Shown here piece after piece: positions 1 to 6,460 of a DNA stretch of 7,121 bases. Numbering within the stretch: position 1 is the stretch's first letter; every line of letters begins with the position of its first letter. Origin of the DNA: Candidatus Bathyarchaeota archaeon (GTDB lineage: Archaea > Thermoproteota > CALKCG01 > B24 > JAGTQN01); contig JAGTQN010000026.1 in assembly GCA_018396395.1 (NCBI GenBank), forward strand, positions 9,777-16,897. Direction: 5' to 3'. The position numbers were made by a program, and so were the translations under genes. The notes beneath the pieces were generated by a model that was not told where the DNA came from, did not search any database, and worked only from the letters and a program-made list of their open reading frames with translations.

Positions 1-795
1 ATCGGAGGCAGTATCCTCGGTATCGGAGGGACCCCTGAAAGAGCCCTGATAGAGGATCTTAAAGCCCTGGCTGCAAAGGCTTCCCTAACCATAGTCCATG
101 GAGGTGGAGATGAGGTTACAGAGATGGCAAAAAGGCTTGGGAAGGAAACGGTTTTTATAACATCTCCAGAGGGATTCCGGAGCCGCTATACGGATAAGGA
201 GACCCTGGCTATCTACACGATGGTCATCGCTGGAAGGATAAACAAAGAGATCACCTCAACCCTCCAAGCCTTCGAAGTCAAAGCCCTAGGACTTTCCGGC
301 GTCGATGGAGGGCTTTTGGCGGCCGAGAGGAAGAAGAGGCTCATTGTCATCGATGAGAGGGGAAGAAAGCGGGCTATGGAGGGGGGCTATACTGGTCGAA
401 TCGTTTCCGTCAATACTGAACTTTTGGAACTTCTCTTCAAGGGAGGCTATGTGCCCATCGTTGCCCCCCTTGCCCTCGGCGAAGGGGGCGAAATACTGAA
501 TGTTGATGGGGATAGGGCGGCTGCCGCTATAGCCGGGGCCCTTAAGGCCGATAAGCTCATCCTGCTGACGGATGTGGAGGGGCTCCTCCTAAACGGAAAG
601 GTAGTTCCAAGGCTAAGAAGCTCAGAGGCTAGGGAAATCCTTCCTTCCATAGGACCCGGTATGATAACAAAGGTCCATGCAGCCCTAGAAGCCCTAGAGG
701 CCGGTGTAAAGGAAGCCGTCATATGCTCTGGAATGGGAGAGAATCCTGTTCTAGAAGCCATCGATGGCAAGAGGGGAACTGCCATCGTTCCATAG
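1..795 (+). CDS. lysZ: [LysW]-aminoadipate / [LysW]-glutamate kinase, 5' end cut by window
   Basis: Amino-acid kinase family enzyme that uses ATP to phosphorylate the side-chain carboxylate of alpha-aminoadipate (lysine route) or glutamate (arginine route) held on the carrier protein LysW; cytoplasmic. The frame is open from base 1, and 264 residues are visible. They begin at the phosphate-binding GGS (residues 2-4 of the visible part), so only about five or six N-terminal residues are missing, including the usual VK lysine. Other motifs are HGGG (33-36), RSRYTDKET (60-68, typical of the LysW-dependent subgroup rather than of free N-acetylglutamate kinase), LGLSGVDG (96-103), NVDGD (167-171), LTDVEGL (189-195) and GMITK (220-224), whose lysine is the family's phosphoryl-transfer residue. 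The internal ATG at 124 is not the start, since conserved sequence lies upstream of it. It precedes the hydrolase gene on the same strand. Choice between lysine, arginine or both substrates cannot be read from sequence; the argG/argH context favours at least arginine. Confidence 0.93.
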   Translation: MGGSILGIGGTPERALIEDLKALAAKASLTIVHGGGDEVTEMAKRLGKETVFITSPEGFRSRYTDKETLAIYTMVIAGRINKEITSTLQAFEVKALGLSGVDGGLLAAERKKRLIVIDERGRKRAMEGGYTGRIVSVNTELLELLFKGGYVPIVAPLALGEGGEILNVDGDRAAAAIAGALKADKLILLTDVEGLLLNGKVVPRLRSSEAREILPSIGPGMITKVHAALEALEAGVKEAVICSGMGENPVLEAIDGKRGTAIVP

Positions 796-817
796 CCTTG
801 AGAAAGCCTTAAAAGGG

Positions 818-827
818 TTTTATTTTT
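818..827 (+). terminator. T-rich tract after the kinase gene
   Basis: Four T, one A, then five T lie 23 bases after the kinase stop codon, preceded by AAAAGGG. Archaeal RNA polymerase terminates at such T runs without needing a hairpin. The same AT-rich stretch, or the TTAAAAGG at 809-816, could instead serve as the TATA region of a promoter for the hydrolase gene that starts at 867. The sequence does not decide between the two roles, and both may apply. Confidence 0.35.
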
Positions 828-866
828 GAAATGCGCATAGCCTTAGGCTAGTTAGGTCAATTAGGG

Positions 867-2000
867 ATGGTATATTTGGGCTCCCATACGGATTCTAGGG
901 GAGAGGATCGATGGATCGATCTTCTCGTGAATATGCTTAAAATCTATAGCCCCTCTGGCGAGGAGAAGCCCCTAGCCTCCTACCTTTCCGAAGCGATGGA
1001 AAAACTAGGCTACGAGGTAACCCTTGATGCTGTAGGAAATGTCAGAGGTAAGAGGGGCAATGGTCGCCCCATCATAGTCCTTTGCAGCCACATGGATACG
1101 GTTCCTGGGCCCCTTCCGATAAGGCTTGAAGGCGACTATCTATGGGGAAGGGGTGCCGTGGATGCCAAGGCATCCTTGGCTGCCATGATCGTAGCCGGCG
1201 CATCCTTCAATCCTCCCGAGGGATGCGGAACCATCCTTACAATAGGCGTCGTTGATGAGGAAGGGGCAAGTCTTGGAGTCAAGTATCTTGTTAAGGAACG
1301 CCTTCAGGCCGATTATGCCATCTTTGGTGAGCCTAGTGGCCTAGGAAATATAACCATAGGCTATAAGGGAAGGCTCCAGCTAAAAATTCGTTGTTCAACG
1401 GTTTCGGGACATGCGGCCTCGCCTTGGGCCTTTGAAAATGCCATCGAGGAGGCTTACAGCCTCTACATGAGGCTTAAAGGAATCCTCGAAACCCTTAGGA
1501 CCTCATCCATTGGCAATAGGTATGAATCGGTGAGCGTCTGCATAACAGGCATTAGGGGAGGGGAGGCTCCGAATGTCGTGCCTGGAAATTGCGAGGCAAT
1601 CCTCGATGTGAGAATACCGCCCTCCCTCAGGGTCGGAGAAGCCCTCAAGGTCGTAGATGAGGTTCTGGAGGCTTTCAGAAAGGAAAATCCAAAGGTAAGG
1701 ATTGGGAGGGACCTTGAGGAGTCATCTGAGGCCTTCGAAGTTCCTGAGGATTCTTTCCTTGTCCGAGCCCTTTCCAACGCCATTAATGTTATCCTTGGAA
1801 CGAAACCAAAGCTCCTCAGGAAGACAGGCACGGGAGATATGAATCTCTTCGGTATGGAGCTTGGCATACCCTGCGTAACCTACGGTCCCGGGGAATCTAG
1901 GCTCGGGCATACGCCAAAGGAGCACATAAGCCTAAGGGAATTCCTTACGAGTATTCATGTGTATCGAAAAACCTTGGAGAATCTTCTCTCCCCTTTTTAG
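867..2000 (+). CDS. lysK: [LysW]-lysine / [LysW]-ornithine hydrolase (M20 family)
   Basis: Metal-dependent amidohydrolase of the M20 (ArgE/DapE/carboxypeptidase G2) family that releases lysine or ornithine from the C-terminal glutamate of LysW, the last LysW step; cytoplasmic. Of 377 residues, the metal and catalytic set is present: H75 and D77 in SHMDTVPG, bridging D99 in GRGAVDAK, E131/E132 in VVDEEG, E155 in FGEPSG and H348 in LGHTPKEHI. H182 in SGHAASPW is the dimerisation-domain histidine of the family. The protein is slightly longer at the N-terminus than most LysK proteins, which begin close to the LLVNMLKIYSPSGEE segment (residues 19-33). GTG at 927 or ATG at 933 are therefore possible starts. 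ATG 867 is kept because it is the first in-frame ATG, but it has no well-placed Shine-Dalgarno. It follows the kinase gene with a 71-bp gap and converges tightly on argH. Confidence 0.92.
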   Translation: MVYLGSHTDSRGEDRWIDLLVNMLKIYSPSGEEKPLASYLSEAMEKLGYEVTLDAVGNVRGKRGNGRPIIVLCSHMDTVPGPLPIRLEGDYLWGRGAVDAKASLAAMIVAGASFNPPEGCGTILTIGVVDEEGASLGVKYLVKERLQADYAIFGEPSGLGNITIGYKGRLQLKIRCSTVSGHAASPWAFENAIEEAYSLYMRLKGILETLRTSSIGNRYESVSVCITGIRGGEAPNVVPGNCEAILDVRIPPSLRVGEALKVVDEVLEAFRKENPKVRIGRDLEESSEAFEVPEDSFLVRALSNAINVILGTKPKLLRKTGTGDMNLFGMELGIPCVTYGPGESRLGHTPKEHISLREFLTSIHVYRKTLENLLSPF

Positions 2001-2013
2001 GACCTTAGGGCTT

Positions 2014-3522
2014 CTAGGGACTATTAGACGCCTTAGCCATTATCGCCTCGACAGCCTCCTTGAGGAGCCTTTCAGCTTCGGCAAGCCTATCCCTCTTTTT
2101 TTGCAAGGTTTCCTTCCATGCTTCCAAAAGTTTCCTCCTTTCGACCAGCATTCGCCTTACCTCCTCTGGCCCCGGGCTTCCTGTAGATCTCCGGGATTCA
2201 ATGAAGCCCCTTGGGTCGAGGGCTCTTCTAATAATTTCATTTCGGATGCCAAGCCTCCTTCCAAGGATTTTGAGGCTTACTTCATCCAAGAGGGCACTGT
2301 CGATCTCTTCAAGGCTTCGACCTTCCCCAATAGCCCTAGAAACAAGGGCCGCAATTATCATATGGCATGTACGGAATGGAAGGCCAGTTTCCCTCATAAT
2401 CGTATCGGCGAGTTCTGTGGCCGTCGAGAAGCCCTCGCCAGCCTTGGCAAGCATCCTATCAGCCTTAAACTCTATCGTTTCTAGGGCCCCCCTAAGGATT
2501 CGAAGGGTAGGCTTCACCGTATCGAGGGCATCCCAAAGCCTCGGCGTAAGTTCTTGGTAATCCCTATTATAGGTGAGGGGAAGGGCCTTTAGCATGACTA
2601 GGGCTGCCAAAAGGTTGCCGTAGACCCTTCCAGCCTTAGCCCTCATGATCTCCATTGTATCTGGATTCTTCTTTTGGGGCATGATGCTGCTCGTCGATGT
2701 ATAGGCGTTATCAAGCTCAACGAAGAAGAATTCCGATGTGCTCCAGAGGACCAATTCCTCAGCTATGCGGCTTATATTGCACATAAGGATGGAGAGATCG
2801 GAAAGAACCTCTAGGGCAAAATCCCTGGCAGCAACAGCATCCATGGAATTCTCGACCAAACCATCGAAGCCCAAGAGTTCGCATGTTCGAAGCCTGTCGA
2901 TGGGAAAGCCTGTCCCGGCTAGGGCTCCAGCTCCCAAGGGAGACCTATTAACCCGGGCATAGGCTTCCATAAGCCTTTCCAGATCTCTCTCCAAGGCATC
3001 GAAGTGGGCAAGAAGGTGATGGGCCATCGTTACGGGTTGGGCATGTTGTGTATGGGTAAATCCTGGCATGACGGTTTCGACATTCCCCTCAGCCCTCTTA
3101 AGAAGGGTTGCCTCCAGATCCTTCAGGAGTTCCATGAGCTCCAGAAGCTCCTGCCTTAGGGTCCATCGGATACATGTGGCAACCTCATCATTCCTAGATC
3201 TGGCTGTATGGATTCTCCCTCCGATGGTCTCTGTAAGGCTTTCTATTAGCCTCGTCTCGATGACTATGTGAACGTCCTCGAGGTCCGGCGTACCCCTTAA
3301 GCCTTCGTATCCTAAGGCTTCTATATCCATAAGGGCCTTCAGGATTCTAGCCCCATCTTGCAAGGATAGGATACCTGTCTCGACGAGCATAACGACATGG
3401 GCCTTATCGACCTGAAGGTCTGCTTTGAAGATCCTCGCATCCTCCCTTATGGAGGATGTGTAATCGGCAACTTCTGGAGCCCTTGCAGATCCTAAGCGCC
3501 CTCGACGGAGGATATCGCCCAT
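2014..3522 (-). CDS. argH: argininosuccinate lyase
   Basis: Splits argininosuccinate into arginine and fumarate, the last step of arginine synthesis; a homotetramer of the fumarase/aspartase superfamily. The 502-residue protein shows the three conserved regions of the superfamily. These are TARSRNDEVAT (106-116), GFTHTQHAQPVTMAHH (154-169, with H160 the likely general base/acid histidine) and SSIMPQKKNPD (278-288, with the catalytic serine in the SS pair on the flexible loop). The first serine is preceded by T instead of the G of the textbook signature. The C-terminus, from about residue 455, is a lysine-, arginine- and glutamate-rich helix (KLLEAWKETLQKKRDRLAEA) that makes the protein longer than E. 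coli ArgH (about 457). The ATG at 3520-3522 is preceded by a weak GGTGG ten bases upstream. It is divergent from argG, its partner enzyme, and convergent with the LysW hydrolase. Confidence 0.97.
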   Translation of the reverse strand: MGDILRRGRLGSARAPEVADYTSSIREDARIFKADLQVDKAHVVMLVETGILSLQDGARILKALMDIEALGYEGLRGTPDLEDVHIVIETRLIESLTETIGGRIHTARSRNDEVATCIRWTLRQELLELMELLKDLEATLLKRAEGNVETVMPGFTHTQHAQPVTMAHHLLAHFDALERDLERLMEAYARVNRSPLGAGALAGTGFPIDRLRTCELLGFDGLVENSMDAVAARDFALEVLSDLSILMCNISRIAEELVLWSTSEFFFVELDNAYTSTSSIMPQKKNPDTMEIMRAKAGRVYGNLLAALVMLKALPLTYNRDYQELTPRLWDALDTVKPTLRILRGALETIEFKADRMLAKAGEGFSTATELADTIMRETGLPFRTCHMIIAALVSRAIGEGRSLEEIDSALLDEVSLKILGRRLGIRNEIIRRALDPRGFIESRRSTGSPGPEEVRRMLVERRKLLEAWKETLQKKRDRLAEAERLLKEAVEAIMAKASNSP

Positions 3523-3576
3523 AATCCTTCAACCACCCTGAGGAATCCGATTGGAAAAGCTATTCTAAGAATAAAG

Positions 3577-3584
3577 GATTTATC
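3577..3584 (-). promoter_or_regulatory. possible TATA box of argH
   Basis: Read on the minus strand this is GATAAATC, within an AT-rich context. A start of transcription about 26 bases downstream would fall near 3553, leaving a leader of roughly 30 bases before the argH ATG. A second AT-rich candidate (CTTTATTCTTAG, 3565-3576 on the minus strand) gives a shorter leader. The assignment rests only on composition and distance. Confidence 0.3.
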
Positions 3585-3753
3585 GCCGATACTCAATTGC
3601 AGGATGCTATACTGTTTATCGATATTTTATTATTTTATCGGTGTTACGGCTTCGGAAGGCCCCTAGGGGCATAGTCTTAGGCTTGGGGGAAGATTCATCA
3701 GGGAATTTTCGTAATTCTCCTAACCAGCCTAACTCCTCAAAATTTTCACCGAC

Positions 3754-3784
3754 TCCCTTCCTCTTCCTCCAAGAAAGGAAGGGA
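3754..3784. repeat. 9-bp inverted repeat in the argH-argG spacer
   Basis: TCCCTTCCT at 3754-3762 is perfectly complementary to AGGAAGGGA at 3776-3784 with 13 bases between. It would form a hairpin if transcribed, or could be a palindromic protein-binding site. The tract is purine/pyrimidine-asymmetric, which makes chance pairing more likely than in mixed sequence. No function is assigned. Confidence 0.4.
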
Positions 3785-3787
3785 AGC

Positions 3788-3828
3788 CATTCAGACTACT
3801 AGGTCAGGTCATTCCTTCATTCAGAATG
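3788..3828. promoter_or_regulatory. repeated CATTC motifs, possible operator
   Basis: CATTCAGA occurs at 3788-3795 and again at 3818-3825, exactly 30 bp apart (about three helical turns). A further CATTC lies at 3810-3814, and the last copy forms the 11-bp palindrome CATTCAGAATG (3818-3828). This lies roughly 90-130 bp upstream of the argG TATA box, between two arginine genes, so an amino-acid-responsive regulator is a reasonable guess. No known consensus was matched with confidence. Confidence 0.3.
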
Positions 3829-3911
3829 TTAGGCGAATAACTATAAAGCCTTCTCGATTCTATCGTTTATACCTCTTTATCTTCAGGACTGTAAGGCTAT
3901 CGATCCTTTTT

Positions 3912-3925
3912 GAAAAGTTTATAAA
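3912..3925 (+). promoter_or_regulatory. archaeal BRE/TATA promoter of argG
   Basis: GAAAAG (3912-3917, BRE-like) is followed directly by TTTATAAA (3918-3925), a near-ideal archaeal TATA box. With the usual spacing of about 26 bases, transcription should begin near 3948. That is downstream of the ATG at 3930 and upstream of the ATG at 3966, so this element decides the argG start. Confidence 0.72.
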
Positions 3926-3953
3926 GAAGATGCCTAAATTTCTGGCAAAAAAT

Positions 3954-3958
3954 AGGTG
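3954..3958 (+). promoter_or_regulatory. argG ribosome binding site
   Basis: AGGTG, complementary to the 3' end of archaeal 16S rRNA (anti-Shine-Dalgarno CACCT), seven bases upstream of ATG 3966. It supports that ATG over the ATG at 3930, which has no such site outside the TATA box. Confidence 0.55.
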
Positions 3959-3965
3959 TTTCGGT

Positions 3966-5174
3966 ATGGGAGTCCTTAGCTCCCAAGCCAAATCAGACTC
4001 AAAAACGGCCGTTTCAGCTTACTCCGGAGGCCTCGATTCTACCCTCGTTCTCATCTTTCTTCGCGAGAAGTATGGATTCGATAATGTCGTTCCAGTCCTC
4101 GTAGATGTCGGTCAGGGAGAGGAGGAAATTCAGACCGCCTTTGAAAGGGCAAAGATCCTTGGCATAGAGCCCGTCTTCATCGATGCCAAGGAGGAGTTTG
4201 CCAGAGAATGGATTTTCCGATGCATAAAGGCGAATGGGAGCTACCAAGGCTATCCCGTTGGCACTTCAATGACTAGGGTCCTCATAGCCACTAAGTGCGT
4301 AGAGGTTGCCAGGAAAGTTGGAGCGACGGCCATTGCCCATGGATGCACAGGGAAGGGAAATGACCAGTTCAGAATCGAGACGACAGTCAGCTACTTGGCT
4401 CCTGATATAAGGAATATAGCCCCTATCAGGGAATTCAATCTGATGCGGGCCGAGGAAGAGGCTATCCTGAAGAATTATGGGATAACGCCGAAAAAACGCA
4501 GGGGGAAGCTTGGTGGTGACATTAACATGTGGAGCCATAGCATGGGAAGTGGACAAGTCGAGGACCTTGTATCCCAATATCCTGAGGATTATCTTTGGAC
4601 TGTAGCACCGGAGGAGGCGCCAGATAAGCCTAGGGAGCTGAAGATCACCTTCGAAAGGGGCGTTCCCGTTTGCATCGATGGCATCGAGGATCCTGTGGAG
4701 ATGATCCTCTACCTCAATAAGGTTGGTGGAGAGAATGGAGTCGGTCGCATAGACATCCTCGAGGATGGTATGATAGGGCTGAAGTCTCGGGAGCTCTATG
4801 AAGCCCCTGCAGCCACGATCCTCTTGAAGGTCCATTGGGATCTTGAGCAGCTCACCCTCACGAAGGAGCAGCTCCAGCTCAAGCGATACATCGACAAGCT
4901 CTGGGCTGAGATCGTCTACCATGGCATGTGGGTCCATCCCCTTAGAAAGGATTTGGAAGCCTTCATAGACTCAACGCAGGTTCATGTGAATGGCACGTAC
5001 AGGGTGAAACTCTACAAGGGGAATGTTGAGATATTGGAGCGCCAATCCGACAGTTCCCTCTTCTCCCCCGAGATGAGATCCGTGAAGCGGGCTGGCTTCG
5101 ATCAGAGGGATTCCACAGGAGCGATAAGAATCCACACAGTTCCATACCAACTTCTCGGAAGGCTTGGAAGATAG
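3966..5174 (+). CDS. argG: argininosuccinate synthase
   Basis: Joins citrulline and aspartate with ATP to give argininosuccinate, AMP and pyrophosphate; cytoplasmic homotetramer. With the start at 3966 it has 402 residues, the usual family length (about 400). Motifs are the ATP-pyrophosphatase loop YSGGLDST (19-26), VDVGQGEEE (46-54), GYPVGTSMTR (95-104) for citrulline binding, AHGCTGKGNDQ (124-134) for ATP and aspartate, and the C-terminal tetramerisation helices. The frame opens at an ATG at 3930, but that codon is only four bases after the TATA box and would lie upstream of the transcript. ATG 3966 has an AGGTG Shine-Dalgarno at 3954-3958 with seven bases of spacing. Two deviations are visible: SGGLDST rather than the common SGGLDTS, and WSHS-MGSG (189-196) where WGRSIE is usual. 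The rest reads as an intact, functional enzyme. It is divergent from argH. Confidence 0.96.
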   Translation: MGVLSSQAKSDSKTAVSAYSGGLDSTLVLIFLREKYGFDNVVPVLVDVGQGEEEIQTAFERAKILGIEPVFIDAKEEFAREWIFRCIKANGSYQGYPVGTSMTRVLIATKCVEVARKVGATAIAHGCTGKGNDQFRIETTVSYLAPDIRNIAPIREFNLMRAEEEAILKNYGITPKKRRGKLGGDINMWSHSMGSGQVEDLVSQYPEDYLWTVAPEEAPDKPRELKITFERGVPVCIDGIEDPVEMILYLNKVGGENGVGRIDILEDGMIGLKSRELYEAPAATILLKVHWDLEQLTLTKEQLQLKRYIDKLWAEIVYHGMWVHPLRKDLEAFIDSTQVHVNGTYRVKLYKGNVEILERQSDSSLFSPEMRSVKRAGFDQRDSTGAIRIHTVPYQLLGRLGR

Positions 5175-5225
5175 GTCAGAAGAGCGAAAGGAGAAAGGTA
5201 TGGATAGCCCAAGACGGCTATAAAT

Positions 5226-5253
5226 CCTTGAACCCTTGAACCCTTGAACCCTT
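5226..5253. repeat. 8-bp tandem repeat, 3.5 copies
   Basis: CCTTGAAC is repeated perfectly three times (5226, 5234, 5242) and then begins a fourth copy (CCTT). It lies in the 224-bp gap between the convergent ends of argG and the dehydrogenase gene. It is noncoding on the evidence available. Perfect identity of the copies suggests recent replication slippage. Confidence 0.9.
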
Positions 5254-5356
5254 TCGACGGAAACTGGGCCCTTGGCAAGAATTAACATTTCGTAAGGTAG
5301 AGTATATGCCCAAGGGTACCACAAGCCTTCAAAGGTTATGGATCTTCCGAATCGGT

Positions 5357-5392
5357 TCCTTCGTTACCTTTTCTTTCCTTCTATTCATTCCC
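5357..5392 (+). terminator. pyrimidine/T-rich tract downstream of argG
   Basis: A T-rich stretch (TTACCTTTTCTTTCCTTCTATT and flanks) about 190 bases after the argG stop codon, close to the end of the convergent dehydrogenase gene. It could be where argG transcripts end, but there is no T run longer than four, so this is weak. Apart from this tract, the tandem repeat at 5226-5253 and a 7-bp inverted repeat (5269-5275 with 5310-5316), the gap 5175-5398 shows nothing I recognise with confidence. Confidence 0.25.
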
Positions 5393-5398
5393 TAACCT

Positions 5399-6388
5399 TT
5401 ATCGGCTCCAGTCCAGCAGAACGCCTAGGACTTTATCCTTCTCTTCTATCAATAGCCTATAAGCCTCAGCTGCCTCCGTAGCCTTTACAACCCTTGATAT
5501 AAGTTCCCCACACCTAAGCATACCTTTAGCCATAAGCTTGAAAATGGTCTTTCCGTCGTCTAATCGGGTCCAGTAGCCCTCATAAGACTCGTAAGAAGGT
5601 CTTATGGAATTATGGGCGCCTATGACAAGGAGCCCCTTCCTATGGACATCCCTGTAGAAGTTCACGGTACTTAGCCCCCTCGTGCTTCCTAGAAGAACAA
5701 CCCTTCCCCTCATGGAGGCAAGCTTGAATGCCAATCCGATGGCATCCGGATGCCCTGTAGCATCGATCACAACCCTGGCTCCCTTCCCATCCGTAAGCCT
5801 CTTAACCTCCCCCTCGATATCTATTTTTGACAGATTTAGGACGTAGTCGGCACCAAGCTCCTTAGCCATCATAAGCCTATTATCCAATGTATCGATGCTA
5901 CTAACGGGCAGGGCTCCATCCAATCTAAGGAGCTGGGAAGCCATCTGACCTATAAGCCCTAAGCCCAAAACCACGGCAGGCTCTCCGAGCTCAATCCTCG
6001 ATTTACGGACTCCTTGAAGGGCTATCATGCCTAGATTAAAGAAGGAGGCTTCCATAGGCGATAGGGATTCAGGAACCTTGAAGCATTCCTCAGCCTTCGG
6101 GTACACATGGCTTGCATGGCTCGAGGAGGAAGCTACAATGTCCCCGGGTTTAAACTCAGCTGCTCCATTCCCCACTTCCGCCACGATTCCTATGTTGCTA
6201 TAACCAGGATACTGAGGAAAAACTCGGGAAGTGTTCTCCAAAGCCATTAAGAAGGCGGTTTCTGTTCCTGGGCTAATGAGGCTACAGATGGTCCTTACGA
6301 GGAGCCTTCCTGACTTAGGGGGCTTCACTTCGAAGCCCTCCACATCCACCAGTTTCGGAGCCCTGAAAACGACCCTAAAGCCTTCCAA
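5399..6388 (-). CDS. medium-chain dehydrogenase/reductase, zinc-motif-less, NAD-binding
   Basis: A 329-residue member of the MDR (alcohol dehydrogenase-like) superfamily; substrate unknown. The N-terminal GroES-like half carries CSLISPGTE (35-43), where classical alcohol dehydrogenases have the CGxD zinc ligand, and YPGYSNIGIVAEVG (60-73), where they have GHE. The four-cysteine structural zinc loop is absent too. The Rossmann half has VLGLGLIGQMA (140-150), and an acidic residue after the second strand (SSID, 163-166) suggests NAD over NADP. The segment HRKGLLVIGAHN (249-260), followed by GYW (271-273), is typical of the SISPGTE group that includes BchC-like and sugar-linked dehydrogenases. 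No experiment-based function can be assigned. The start is a TTG at 6388; GGAGG at 6400-6404 on the minus strand, 11 bases upstream, supports it, and no ATG lies nearby in frame. It follows the transposase remnant on the same strand and converges with argG. Confidence 0.88.
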   Translation of the reverse strand: MEGFRVVFRAPKLVDVEGFEVKPPKSGRLLVRTICSLISPGTETAFLMALENTSRVFPQYPGYSNIGIVAEVGNGAAEFKPGDIVASSSSHASHVYPKAEECFKVPESLSPMEASFFNLGMIALQGVRKSRIELGEPAVVLGLGLIGQMASQLLRLDGALPVSSIDTLDNRLMMAKELGADYVLNLSKIDIEGEVKRLTDGKGARVVIDATGHPDAIGLAFKLASMRGRVVLLGSTRGLSTVNFYRDVHRKGLLVIGAHNSIRPSYESYEGYWTRLDDGKTIFKLMAKGMLRCGELISRVVKATEAAEAYRLLIEEKDKVLGVLLDWSR

Positions 6389-6399
6389 GTCCTACCCTT

Positions 6400-6404
6400 C
6401 CTCC
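6400..6404 (-). promoter_or_regulatory. ribosome binding site for the TTG start of the dehydrogenase
   Basis: On the minus strand this reads GGAGG, 11 bases before the TTG at 6388. Spacing is a little long but the match is strong, and it is the main support for a non-ATG start. Confidence 0.5.
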
Positions 6405-6453
6405 TGGCTCTTGTTCCCGACTGGATAGCCTTTTTCCTTTCCATTAATATCTG

Positions 6454-6460
6454 AAAAAAA
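6454..6460 (-). terminator. T7 run downstream of the transposase remnant
   Basis: Seven consecutive T on the minus strand after the conserved C-terminal part of the transposase, about 66 bases ahead of the dehydrogenase start. Archaeal transcription ends at such runs, so it may separate element transcription from the dehydrogenase. AT-rich words around it (GATATTAATGG, CGATTAAACG on the minus strand) could be the dehydrogenase promoter, but none is convincing. Confidence 0.35.

Larger units (their letters stand above)
3523..3911. other. argH-argG divergent intergenic region
   Basis: About 400 bases without a credible gene on either strand, long for an archaeal intergenic space. Near argH there is an AT-rich stretch (3614-3641) and a possible minus-strand TATA box. 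The middle holds a 12-bp perfect palindrome, GCCCCTAGGGGC (3659-3670). Further on are a pyrimidine-rich tract with a 9-bp inverted repeat (3754-3784) and repeated CATTC motifs (3788-3828). The argG TATA box closes the region. I see no tRNA, CPxCG zinc-finger peptide (LysW) or recognisable riboswitch here. Confidence 0.7.

Noticed and set aside
831..851. ATG at 831 as an upstream start of the LysW hydrolase
   Set aside because: The frame hits TAG at 849-851 after six codons.
1957..2560. Plus-strand open frames opposite argH (1957-2484 and 2060-2560)
   Set aside because: Shadows of the argH coding strand with serine/proline/leucine-rich translations and no family motifs.
3701..3720. Hairpin GAATT-TTCGT-AATTC as a structured RNA
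   Set aside because: Only five clean base pairs, AT-rich, with no further structure around it.
3930..3965. ATG at 3930 as the argG start
   Set aside because: It sits four bases after the TATA box, upstream of the expected transcript start, and a better ATG with a ribosome binding site follows at 3966.
4266..4937. 223-residue open frame on the minus strand opposite argG
   Set aside because: Composition is explained by the codon bias of argG; no recognisable domain, and argG is certain on the other strand.
5269..5316. 7-bp inverted repeat CCCTTGG/CCAAGGG as a terminator hairpin
   Set aside because: The loop is 34 bases, no T run follows, and archaeal termination does not depend on hairpins.
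4971..5324. 117-residue minus-strand open frame spanning the argG end and the gap
   Set aside because: Mostly antisense to argG and crosses the tandem repeat; only the short WYPWAYTLPYE segment is of note, reported separately as a possible relic.
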